Source: Chthoniobacterales bacterium (GTDB taxonomy: Bacteria > Verrucomicrobiota > Verrucomicrobiia > Chthoniobacterales > UBA10450). Taken from it: a DNA stretch of 10,130 nucleotides. The translations under genes and the position numbers were made by a program. This document shows, piece by piece, positions 1 to 6,522 of the stretch. The notes under the pieces were generated by a model, which saw nothing but the letters and a program-made list of their open reading frames with translations, ran no database searches and was not told the origin of the DNA. Position 1 is the first letter of the stretch. The number at the start of each line of letters is the position of its first letter. The DNA is taken from positions 1-10,130 of the forward strand of contig JACCTI010000382.1 in assembly GCA_013812515.1 (NCBI GenBank), given 5' to 3'.

Positions 1-1147
1 TCCGGTCGAGCACGTTCAGGTTTGCCTCTTCGTTCAGCGAAAGGGAACGGTTGTCGAGATTAGCCGAGCCGACCGATGCCCAGACGTCATCGACGAGCAG
101 ATACTTGCAGTGAAAGCGCGCGGGCTGGTATTCAAAGAAGCGCGCCCCGGCTTCGAAGAGCGGCCGCCAGCGCATTTTCCCCACGGCGCGCACGGTCTGC
201 GCATCGATATCGGGACCCGGCGTGATGATCTCCACCTTCACCCCGCGGCGACATGCTTCCACGAGCGTTTGCAGGCAAAGCTGATCGGGAATAAAATAGG
301 CATTCGCGATCCGGATGTGTCGCCGCGCCGCCGCGATCGAGACGAGCAGCATGAGGCGACCGCTATCGGAGCCTTCCCCGGCGGAGCTTTTGAACACCTG
401 GCACATCTCTTCGCCTATCGGCTTGAGCTTCGGAAAATAAGGATCGCCGTGCAGCAACGTGGTCCGCGTTTGCAGCCAATTGTCCATGAACGCCTGCTGC
501 ATCTGCGCCACCGCCGGACCTTCCAGCCGGTAATGCGAGTCGCGCCAAAATCCGCGCATCCGGCCATTTCCTTTCCAATCGTCCGCGATCCCGGTGCCCC
601 CAATGTAGCCGGTGCGACCATCGATCACGAGCAGCTTGCGATGCGTGCGGAAGTTCATCGTCAGCTTCATGAAGCGGAAGATCTCCAGCTCGACCGGCGA
701 ACGCCGCAGGAGGTTCATGGCGCGGCCGTGCAATGCATCGCAACCGAGCGCATCCTGCAAGAAGTGGACGGTGACTCCGGCACGCGCGCGTTCGGCGAGC
801 GCTTCGGCAAATGCATCGGTAACTTCGCCTTCGCGCCAGAGAAAATTCTCGAACGTGATCGTCCGTTCCGCCGAGCGAATTGCGCGCAAAAGCTCAGGGA
901 AAATCTCCTCGCCGTTTTCAAACGTGGCGACGCGGTTTCCTTCCAGGAGCGGTGGGCCGAGCAATTGTCCCATCGTGCGCGCGAAGACGTCGTCGCCCGC
1001 GCTGTAGTCGGCATGGATGCGGTGCCCGACTTTCTTTTCCGTTGGGAAAAAATTCCGCGCGACGAGGAGCGTGGCGACCCCGCTCACGGCCGCGGTGCCG
1101 AGCAGCTTGGGCCAGGAGGGCAGACACGAACGGCGAAGGAGTTTCAC
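1..1147 (-). CDS. Cardiolipin synthase / phospholipase D family protein (3' end cut by window edge)
   Basis: This is a membrane-linked phospholipase D superfamily enzyme, most likely cardiolipin synthase, which joins two phosphatidylglycerols or transfers a phosphatidyl group between lipids. About 382 residues are visible. A hydrophobic N-terminal segment at residues ~12-34 (PKLLGTAAVSGVATLLVARN) looks like a membrane anchor. The first catalytic motif HRKLLVID is at residues 169-176, followed by a GYIGG stretch. The second, HCKYLLVD, is at 346-353, followed by GSANLDNRSLSLNEEAN, which is typical of Cls proteins. The last part of the C-terminus lies beyond base 1. The frame has an in-frame TAA at 1193-1195 and no ATG before residue ~60. 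GTG at 1147 is therefore the likely start, although no Shine-Dalgarno precedes it. It has no co-directional neighbour inside the window. The family is clear; whether the true substrate is cardiolipin is inferred. Confidence 0.9.
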   Translation of the reverse strand, partial: MKLLRRSCLPSWPKLLGTAAVSGVATLLVARNFFPTEKKVGHRIHADYSAGDDVFARTMGQLLGPPLLEGNRVATFENGEEIFPELLRAIRSAERTITFENFLWREGEVTDAFAEALAERARAGVTVHFLQDALGCDALHGRAMNLLRRSPVELEIFRFMKLTMNFRTHRKLLVIDGRTGYIGGTGIADDWKGNGRMRGFWRDSHYRLEGPAVAQMQQAFMDNWLQTRTTLLHGDPYFPKLKPIGEEMCQVFKSSAGEGSDSGRLMLLVSIAAARRHIRIANAYFIPDQLCLQTLVEACRRGVKVEIITPGPDIDAQTVRAVGKMRWRPLFEAGARFFEYQPARFHCKYLLVDDVWASVGSANLDNRSLSLNEEANLNVLDR

Positions 1148-1414
1148 GGGAGGAGTATCGCACGGTAGAGCTGGTTCGACCCTGCGCGCGCCTTAATCAG
1201 CAAGCCGCCCCGGAAATCGCGAGATGCTTTACCGGGGCGCGAAGTAAACTGGTTAGGCAACTAAGATCTAACCTGCGGCAACATTCCCCGCGGCAGGTTG
1301 CGCTCGCGCCAGCCGATTGGCGTGCCGGGATTCCGTTCTCGACCACAAGACGCGTTTAGGTGCAAATAGTGAGGCGTGAGCCTTCCGCAGTTTTTCCTTC
1401 ACTCCAGCGGCACG
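1148..1414. other. Intergenic region between divergent PLD and DoxX genes, rich in inverted repeats
   Basis: No convincing gene lies in this 267-base stretch. It must carry the promoters for the leftward PLD gene and the rightward DoxX gene, but I could not pick out confident -35/-10 pairs. It holds three inverted repeats: GCCCCGG/CCGGGGC (1207-1213 with 1232-1238), GGTTAG/CTAACC (1251-1256 with 1268-1273) and AACCTGC/GCAGGTT (1270-1276 with 1293-1299). The last two share bases and cannot form together. None is followed by a T-run, so none looks like a standard terminator. Confidence 0.5.
1251..1299 (+). promoter_or_regulatory. Two mutually exclusive inverted repeats upstream of doxX
   Basis: GGTTAG at 1251-1256 pairs perfectly with CTAACC at 1268-1273, with an 11-base loop. 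AACCTGC at 1270-1276 pairs perfectly with GCAGGTT at 1293-1299. The two stems overlap at 1270-1273, so an RNA could form only one at a time. Alternatively either could be a protein-binding palindrome in DNA. Function is unknown; short arms like these can also occur by chance in GC-rich DNA. Confidence 0.3.
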
Positions 1415-1825
1415 ATGATCGATGTCGCGATTCTAATTTTTCGAATCGCGCTCGGCCTCTGTTTCGTCGTCCATGGCCTCGGTAAATTGGGCATCGTCGG
1501 TCCCGGAAACCTGGCCGGGTTCGGCTCCTGGCTGAAGGCTCTGGGCCTGCCATTCCCTGAATTACAAGCTCGCGCGGCCATGGTGACGGAACTTCTCGGA
1601 GGCACGCTTATCGCCGCGGGACTCGGCACGCGGATCGCCGCGTTCTTCTGTTTCCTGGCGATGTCGGTCGCGGCGTTCCTGGGGCACAAAGGCGGTGGTT
1701 ATTTGGTCACGAACAACCCGCCGGGAAACGAATATGCGCTGAACCTTGCCATCCTGATGATTGTGCTGATCCTGCTCGGGCCCGGATATTACTCGTTAGA
1801 CTTTCTCCTTTTCGGCGATCGTTAG
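1415..1825 (+). CDS. DoxX family membrane protein
   Basis: This is a small integral membrane protein of the DoxX family, a four-helix group. Members are linked to oxidoreductase or thiosulfate:quinone oxidoreductase systems and, in many bacteria, to redox-stress protection; the exact role here is unknown. The 136-residue protein opens with MIDVAILIFRIALGLCFVVH and then GLGKLG, a classic DoxX start. Hydrophobic helices lie at about residues 4-22, 54-70, 73-90 and 107-123. A conserved-looking acidic residue sits in the second helix (MVTELLGG, residues 56-63). ATG at 1415 matches where the family normally begins. A GTG at 1376 would add 13 residues (MSLPQFFLHSSGT) but has its GAGG only one base away. 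The TAG stop shares bases with the Lon stop on the opposite strand. An 8-bp perfect inverted repeat lies just inside the start (1426-1450). Confidence 0.88.
   Translation: MIDVAILIFRIALGLCFVVHGLGKLGIVGPGNLAGFGSWLKALGLPFPELQARAAMVTELLGGTLIAAGLGTRIAAFFCFLAMSVAAFLGHKGGGYLVTNNPPGNEYALNLAILMIVLILLGPGYYSLDFLLFGDR
1426..1450 (+). repeat. Perfect 8-bp inverted repeat at the 5' end of doxX
   Basis: CGCGATTC at 1426-1433 is the exact reverse complement of GAATCGCG at 1443-1450, separated by a 9-base AT-rich loop. It begins 11 bases after the ATG at 1415. It encodes part of the first membrane helix. It could form an mRNA hairpin near the ribosome landing site, or it may be coincidental. Confidence 0.4.
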
Positions 1826-4266
1826 ACTACAGCTGGCGGCGGGGCGACTCCGCTGCGATCGAGCGCGTTGGCCAGAACTTCGTCAACGTTCGCGACCGGA
1901 ATGAAGTGAATCTTCTCCTTCGCTTCGTTTGGAACATCGACGAGATCTTTCTCGTTCAATTTCGGAAAGAGAACGGTCGTGATGCCGGCGCGCATAGCCG
2001 CGAGACTCTTCTCTTTCAAGCCGCCAATCGGCAGCACCAAACCGCGTAAGGTCACTTCGCCTGTCATCGCGACATCGGAACGCACCGGCGTGTTGCTGAA
2101 GAGTGAGGCGAGGGCGGTGAACATCGCCACGCCGGCGGATGGTCCGTCCTTCGGAACCGCCCCGGCCGGCACGTGGACGTGAATATCGCTTTCGCGAAAA
2201 TCTTCTGCAGTGGCCCCGATCGCCCCGTCGCGGCTTCGCACCAGACTTAAGGCGGCTTGCACCGATTCTTTCATTACCTCGCCGATTTGACCGGTCAGGG
2301 TCACATTTCCTTTTCCGGGATAACGGGTCGCCTCGATGTGCAGGATTTCGCCACCCGTCGGCGTGTAAGCGAGCCCGGTCACCACACCCGGCGTATTTGT
2401 CGTTAGGCGCTGCTCCCGCACGTAGCGCACCGGACCGAGGGTTTCGGTGACGAGCGCAGGAGTCACGCTTACGTGCTCGGTCTTGCCACGCGCTACGCGT
2501 GCCGCCACACCGCGGCAGACCGCGCCGATCTGCCGTTCGAGTTCACGCACGCCGGCTTCATGCGTGTAGTCGGTTACAACCTGACGAAGCGCTTCTTCCG
2601 TCCATTCGCATTGCTCCGGCCTGAGGCCATTCTCCTGAAGCTGTCGTTTAAGGAGATATTTGCGCGCGATCTCCAGCTTCTCGCGCTCCGTGTACCCGGC
2701 CAGCGAGAGCACTTCCATCCGGTCGTAAAGCGGCCCGGGAATGCCTTCGAGGAAATTTGCCGTCGCGATAAAAATGATCTGCGAGAGATCGAACGGCACA
2801 TCGAGGTAGCGATCGACAAAAGCGTTGTTCTGCCGCGGATCGAGAACTTCCAGCAATGCGCTCGCGGGATCGCCGCGGAAGTCCGCGCCGATTTTATCGA
2901 TTTCGTCCAGCATGAGCACTGGATTGCGCGTCCCGACGCGGCGCAGCTCCTGAATGATTCGTCCCGGCATCGCGCCAATGTAAGTCCGGCGATGCCCGCG
3001 AATCTCCGCCTCATCGCGAATTCCGCCGAGACTCATCCGCGAAAATTTCCGGCCGAGCGCATCGGCGATGGATTGCCCGAGGCTCGTTTTGCCGACGCCC
3101 GGAGGGCCAAGCAAACAAAGGATCGGCCCCTGCCCAGTCGGATTCAATTTCCGCACCGCGAGATATTCGATGAGGCGCCGTTTGATCTTCTCGAGGTCGT
3201 AGTGATCGCGGTCGAGAATCTCCTGCGCTTTGTCGAGATCGAGATTGTCCTCGCTCAACGTCGACCAGGGAAGACTCGCGATCGTCTCGACGTATCCCAC
3301 GATGACGGAATACTCGGGGCTGGCCGCCGGGATAATGTCGAGTCGTTTTAATTCACGCTCCGCCTGCGCAAAAACATCCGCGGGCGGCTTCGCTTCCTCG
3401 AGTCGTGTGCGCAACGCGGCGATCTGCTCATCAGCGCCCGTATCATTTTCGCCGAGCTCGCGCTGGATGGCTTTGATTTGGCCGCGGAGATAGGCCTTGC
3501 GCTGTGCATCCGTGAATTGCGATTGCACCTCCTGATTGAGACGCTGCTGGATGTTCGAGATCTCGAGCTGCGAGGAAACGCTGGTCTGCACCGCACGTAC
3601 GCGCTTGCGCACATCGAACTCCTCGAGCAGCGCCTGTTTTTGCGCGAGCGAGATGTCCAGATTCGGTGCGAGGAAATCAGTGAGTTGTCCCGCTTCTTTG
3701 AGTTCGCGAACCACGTTCCCCGCCTCGTCCGGCAAATCCGGCGTCCGCTCGATCAGGGTCGCGGCGCTCTCCCGCAAGTTGTTCACTTCGGCCTGCCATT
3801 CGTTGCCAGGCGGCGGAGAGATGGACTCGGGAAAATCCACTTCCGCTCGCAGGTATTCCGACGTTTGAACTATCTTGCGGACCGAGAAACGCCGGAGTCC
3901 CTGCACCAGGATGACAACGCGGTCGTCCGGTTGACGCATCAACTTCAACACGGAGACGGCCGTGCCTACGGTGTGAAGATGGTCAGGCGTGGGCTCTTCC
4001 TCGTCCTCGTCCCTTTGCTTGAGCAGGCCGATGACCTTTGTGAGTGGCAGCGTCTCATCGAGCAACTTGATGGACGAGGGACGACTGACGGTTAACGGCA
4101 CCACCGTTCCGGGGAAGGCGACAAATCCGCGGATGGGCAAAATCGAAAGCGTCTCCGGAATACGGGGCGCATTCCTGCCGCTGGTGGAATTGCTGCCGCT
4201 TTCCGGAGCCGCGCCGCCAGGCTGGGGGCCTCCGGATTGCAAGGCTGAGAATGGCTGGTCGTTCAT
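1822..4266 (-). CDS. lon: ATP-dependent protease Lon (endopeptidase La)
   Basis: Lon is a cytoplasmic, hexameric AAA+ serine protease that unfolds and degrades misfolded proteins and some short-lived regulators. The 814-residue protein has every family domain. The N-terminal substrate domain runs from ~37 (ILPIRGFVAFPGTVVPL) to ~240, followed by a coiled-coil-like linker (~240-310, including KAYLRGQIKAIQRELGE). The AAA+ module carries Walker A GPPGVGKT at 387-394, Walker B LMLDEIDK at 451-458 and an ATANFLEGIP sensor region near 501. The protease domain has PKDGPSAG with catalytic Ser710 and GGLKEK with catalytic Lys753 (second lysine). Length fits bacterial Lon. It has a Gly/Ser/Pro-rich leader of ~35 residues that is longer than in the E. 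coli enzyme. The ATG overlaps the TGA of the upstream Hsp20 gene (4263-4266), so translational coupling is likely. The stop overlaps that of the convergent DoxX gene. Confidence 0.98.
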   Translation of the reverse strand: MNDQPFSALQSGGPQPGGAAPESGSNSTSGRNAPRIPETLSILPIRGFVAFPGTVVPLTVSRPSSIKLLDETLPLTKVIGLLKQRDEDEEEPTPDHLHTVGTAVSVLKLMRQPDDRVVILVQGLRRFSVRKIVQTSEYLRAEVDFPESISPPPGNEWQAEVNNLRESAATLIERTPDLPDEAGNVVRELKEAGQLTDFLAPNLDISLAQKQALLEEFDVRKRVRAVQTSVSSQLEISNIQQRLNQEVQSQFTDAQRKAYLRGQIKAIQRELGENDTGADEQIAALRTRLEEAKPPADVFAQAERELKRLDIIPAASPEYSVIVGYVETIASLPWSTLSEDNLDLDKAQEILDRDHYDLEKIKRRLIEYLAVRKLNPTGQGPILCLLGPPGVGKTSLGQSIADALGRKFSRMSLGGIRDEAEIRGHRRTYIGAMPGRIIQELRRVGTRNPVLMLDEIDKIGADFRGDPASALLEVLDPRQNNAFVDRYLDVPFDLSQIIFIATANFLEGIPGPLYDRMEVLSLAGYTEREKLEIARKYLLKRQLQENGLRPEQCEWTEEALRQVVTDYTHEAGVRELERQIGAVCRGVAARVARGKTEHVSVTPALVTETLGPVRYVREQRLTTNTPGVVTGLAYTPTGGEILHIEATRYPGKGNVTLTGQIGEVMKESVQAALSLVRSRDGAIGATAEDFRESDIHVHVPAGAVPKDGPSAGVAMFTALASLFSNTPVRSDVAMTGEVTLRGLVLPIGGLKEKSLAAMRAGITTVLFPKLNEKDLVDVPNEAKEKIHFIPVANVDEVLANALDRSGVAPPPAVV

Positions 4267-4670
4267 CGGTCGAACGGCAGATTAATCCAGAGGAGCCCGT
4301 TGCTTTGCTCGGCGTGCGCCCCCTCTACGTTGACCCGTTCTGGCAGGTCCACGGTTCGCTCGAACGGGCCGTAATCGATTTCAAACGCCAGCATCTGGAT
4401 TGCGCGTCCTTGCGCATCGCTGGGTTCCGGCGGCTGGCGTTCTCCGCGAATGACAAGGCGCTGCGGCTGCACTGTCAGGTCGATCATCGAGCGATCGACA
4501 CCTGCCAGATCAACGCAGATGCGAACGCCTTTTTCACAACGGAACGCATTGATCGGCGGCTGCCAGCTTTGCGGAGCCATGGGCGCAAAACGGACCCTGG
4601 TGAACTGGTAACCGACATCGCCGAGCGTGCCGTGTAGCCAGCGCAATTTAATCCTGCGAATCGAATCCAT
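4263..4670 (-). CDS. Hsp20 / alpha-crystallin family small heat-shock protein
   Basis: This is a likely ATP-independent holdase that binds unfolding proteins. The protein has 135 residues. The alpha-crystallin domain spans ~40-133: PPINAFRCEKGVRICVDLAG opens the beta-sandwich, LTVQPQRLVIRGER (65-78) is the strand that normally reads LxIxGER, then FERTVDLPERVNVEGAHAE (103-121) and GLLWINLP (125-132), matching the usual GVLxIxLP end. The protein stops three residues after this, with no C-terminal tail and no IxI motif, which most sHSPs use for oligomer assembly. It precedes lon with an ATGA overlap, which suggests shared control and a hand-over of clients to the protease. GAGG lies two bases before the ATG, closer than ideal. 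I saw no CIRCE element or clear heat-shock promoter in the 52 bases upstream. Family assignment is good, substrates unknown. Confidence 0.88.
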   Translation of the reverse strand: MDSIRRIKLRWLHGTLGDVGYQFTRVRFAPMAPQSWQPPINAFRCEKGVRICVDLAGVDRSMIDLTVQPQRLVIRGERQPPEPSDAQGRAIQMLAFEIDYGPFERTVDLPERVNVEGAHAEQSNGLLWINLPFDR

Positions 4671-4722
4671 TGCCTCAACTGAAGTCTCGGTGCGCCGACG
4701 CGCAACACTTCCACTGCAAAAG

Positions 4723-5568
4723 CTAGCGCGCTTTTGCTTCGTTCACCGCCACGATCTCGAGATCATCGGCCGTGACTTCAAGAAGCAGCGTCTTGATCAC
4801 CTTGCCTGTTGAATGCTTCTCTCCATTCCGCAGATCGAATCGAAGTGGAAAGGTGACGCGCAGTCGGCTATCAGCCTGCGGATCGATCTTGAGTTCGCCC
4901 GCGAGCCAAAAGCGCCGGTCGGGCCAGCGCTGCGCGTAGCTTACCAGATCGCGCCGGATCTTTTCGCGATCGACCATGCCGTTATCGTAGTAGTTCACGC
5001 GATCGCCGAAGAACTCCAGCTCCGAGCCAATTTGCCGATCGAGACCGGCGAGAACGAACGCGCCGACGTAATCGCGGAGCCGCTCAGGACTGAGCACAAG
5101 CGTCGATTCGTAGCCGGAATTCGGCGGGGCGGGGGCAGTCGTGACAGCCGGTGGCGGAGGCGAAGGCGTGGTTGCGGGAGCTGCTTCGCGGGGTGCGATG
5201 GACGGCGCGGAGGCAGCACTCGCTGTATTTTGTCGCTCGAGAAATTCGGGATCGCCTTTTCGCAGACGCCGCCAGGTGTCGGATCCGGTCTCCGCTGGCG
5301 ACGACTCGGCGCTAGCCGCAGAAGCTGCGACGGCAACGCCCAATGACTTCGCCGTCGCCGGATCGAGGCGGCCGGAAATCTGGAGGCCGTTGCGGATTTG
5401 GTAGCGGGTCACCGCAGCGGCAGTTTCGCTGGTGTAGTCGCCGCTGATCTCGCCGAAGTAGAATCCGCCTTCTTTTAGCCGCGTCTGTGCAGCGCGGACG
5501 TTTTCATCGGCGTGCACGGACGCGATGCCGCAGCAGACGATCGCGATCAAGAGGAGGAGGCGGGTCAT
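4723..5568 (-). CDS. Exported peptidoglycan-binding-domain protein with NTF2-like C-terminal region
   Basis: This is a probable periplasmic, wall-associated protein of 281 residues with no visible enzymatic motif. ATG at 5568 was chosen because it starts a clear signal peptide: MTRLLLLIAIVCCGIASVHA, with an AxA-type cleavage site (VHA) before DEN at residue 21. The open frame continues upstream to 5766, but that part overlaps the ferredoxin gene and is not hydrophobic. Residues ~22-77 form a PG_binding_1 domain (VRAAQTRLKEGGFYFGEISG, then VTRYQIRNGLQISGRLD). Residues ~78-155 are a low-complexity Ala/Pro/Ser linker containing a run of four prolines. Residues ~158-281 form a folded domain with YYDNGMVDREKIRRD and YAQRWPDRRFWLAGEL. 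This pattern of YYxxGxV and RWPxRR is seen in NTF2-like C-terminal domains of other secreted bacterial proteins; that match is from memory and inferred. It lies 55 bases after the ferredoxin and 52 bases before hsp20. Confidence 0.82.
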   Translation of the reverse strand: MTRLLLLIAIVCCGIASVHADENVRAAQTRLKEGGFYFGEISGDYTSETAAAVTRYQIRNGLQISGRLDPATAKSLGVAVAASAASAESSPAETGSDTWRRLRKGDPEFLERQNTASAASAPSIAPREAAPATTPSPPPPAVTTAPAPPNSGYESTLVLSPERLRDYVGAFVLAGLDRQIGSELEFFGDRVNYYDNGMVDREKIRRDLVSYAQRWPDRRFWLAGELKIDPQADSRLRVTFPLRFDLRNGEKHSTGKVIKTLLLEVTADDLEIVAVNEAKAR

Positions 5569-5623
5569 CACATTCTGCAATCGGATGTGCACCACCAACT
5601 GCACGCGCGAAATCCGCAATGCG

Positions 5624-5956
5624 TCAGCCCTTTTCCAATTCCGCGGCCGTGAGCACCAGGCGTTCGACCCGTGAACCGCAGGCAAGGTTCTCCACGATCT
5701 CGGGCACATCCGCGAGCATGACGTGGCCGTAAAGGAAATGGTCCGGTTCGACCAGAATGGTGACACCAGATGTGCATTGATCGAGGCAACTGGACGCGCA
5801 AACGCGTGCCTCTACCTTTCCGAGTCCGCGCGCTTTGACCTGCTCCTTGAGGGCTTGATGGACCACTTCCGAACCGCGTTCGGCGCACGAGCCCTTCTCG
5901 TGTCCTGGAGCACGCCGGTTTGTGCAGACGAAAAGATAGCGCTCTCGTTGCGGCAT
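5624..5956 (-). CDS. Thioredoxin-like [2Fe-2S] ferredoxin
   Basis: This is a 110-residue electron carrier of the thioredoxin-fold [2Fe-2S] ferredoxin family (COG3411-like). The start MPQRERYLFVCTNRR matches the family pattern of a beta strand ending in C-T-N. The probable cluster ligands are Cys11, Cys24 (GSCAERG), Cys57 and Cys61 (CLDQC). After these comes the family's typical tail, with YGHVMLADVPEIVENLACG at 76-94. There are two further cysteines, at 53 and 93. The redox partner is unknown. It is the first gene of a four-gene minus-strand run and is divergent from the zinc-ribbon gene, with 76 bases between the two starts. The frame stays open upstream but offers no ATG or GTG near the homologous start, so ATG at 5956 is the best choice. 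No clear Shine-Dalgarno is present. Confidence 0.88.
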   Translation of the reverse strand: MPQRERYLFVCTNRRAPGHEKGSCAERGSEVVHQALKEQVKARGLGKVEARVCASSCLDQCTSGVTILVEPDHFLYGHVMLADVPEIVENLACGSRVERLVLTAAELEKG

Positions 5957-6032
5957 CGGTGCAGGTTGCCAGTCCAGCGAGAACCGGTCAACGAATGGAG
6001 CGGCGAGTTGGCGATTTGCGAAAATTGAGGAG

Positions 6033-6332
6033 ATGAAATCGAATCGGAAGAAACGGCTGCGACCGCCCGAAGTCTGTCCGGTCTGCCACGACGAGGTGCC
6101 CGCAAACGCGCTTGCCTGCCCGCAATGCGGCGCCGATCACAATTCCGGTTGGCGCGAGGATGCAGACGAAAACGACATCGCCGCGCCGGACGACGAGTTC
6201 GATTATGAGAAATTTGTGCGAGAAGAGTTTGGGACGCCGATAAAGCCAGCCGGGATCAAGACGGTCTGGTGGATCACCGCCATGCTGCTCGCGATCGCGC
6301 TGCTGGTACTCTACCTCTACGGCCTAATGTAG
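6033..6332 (+). CDS. Small zinc-ribbon protein with a C-terminal membrane helix
   Basis: This is a 99-residue hypothetical protein. A basic N-terminus (MKSNRKKRLR) is followed by a zinc ribbon with CPVC at 15-18 and CPQC at 29-32, the four probable zinc ligands, then ADHNSGW. An acidic middle (residues ~41-65, rich in D and E) leads to one hydrophobic helix at ~76-98 (VWWITAMLLAIALLVLYLYG). Topology is probably a cytoplasmic zinc ribbon anchored by a C-terminal tail. Function is unknown; related small proteins occur in Verrucomicrobia and other bacteria, as far as I recall. The sequence GAGGAG directly abuts the ATG with no spacer, which is unusual for a Shine-Dalgarno. The gene is divergent from the ferredoxin and is followed by 190 bases with no gene. 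Confidence 0.8.
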   Translation: MKSNRKKRLRPPEVCPVCHDEVPANALACPQCGADHNSGWREDADENDIAAPDDEFDYEKFVREEFGTPIKPAGIKTVWWITAMLLAIALLVLYLYGLM

Positions 6333-6522
6333 AAGCACGAACAGGAACGAATCGCTCGCAGGCGAGGGCAATCGTCATTCAGCCGGCGAAGGATGCTCAG
6401 CGCGCTTCACGGCGGGGGCTTGGGCCAGTCAAACAGGCGGGGTCAACGTCCTCAGCTACAACCGTCAGGTCAGGGTGGAAGGAAGCGAGCGCGGATCCGC
6501 GCCTGCCGCGAACATTCGTTAG

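Noticed and set aside
110..1168. A 352-codon open frame on the plus strand opposite the PLD gene
   Set aside because: Its product is rich in Arg, His and Ala with no domain, whereas the opposite strand encodes both HKD motifs and typical Cls sequence. It is an antisense shadow in GC-rich DNA.
2473..4095. Long plus-strand open frames (2473-3351 and 3478-4095) opposite lon
   Set aside because: The opposite strand encodes an intact Lon with all catalytic motifs; these frames have no recognisable domain.
4671..4722. Heat-shock promoter or CIRCE element before hsp20-lon
   Set aside because: No TTAGCACTC-type inverted repeat, sigma-32-like or sigma-54-like promoter could be seen in this 52-base gap.
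5569..5766. The 66-residue upstream extension of the peptidoglycan-binding protein
   Set aside because: It overlaps the ferredoxin gene, shows no domain, and would bury a clear signal peptide that starts at 5568.
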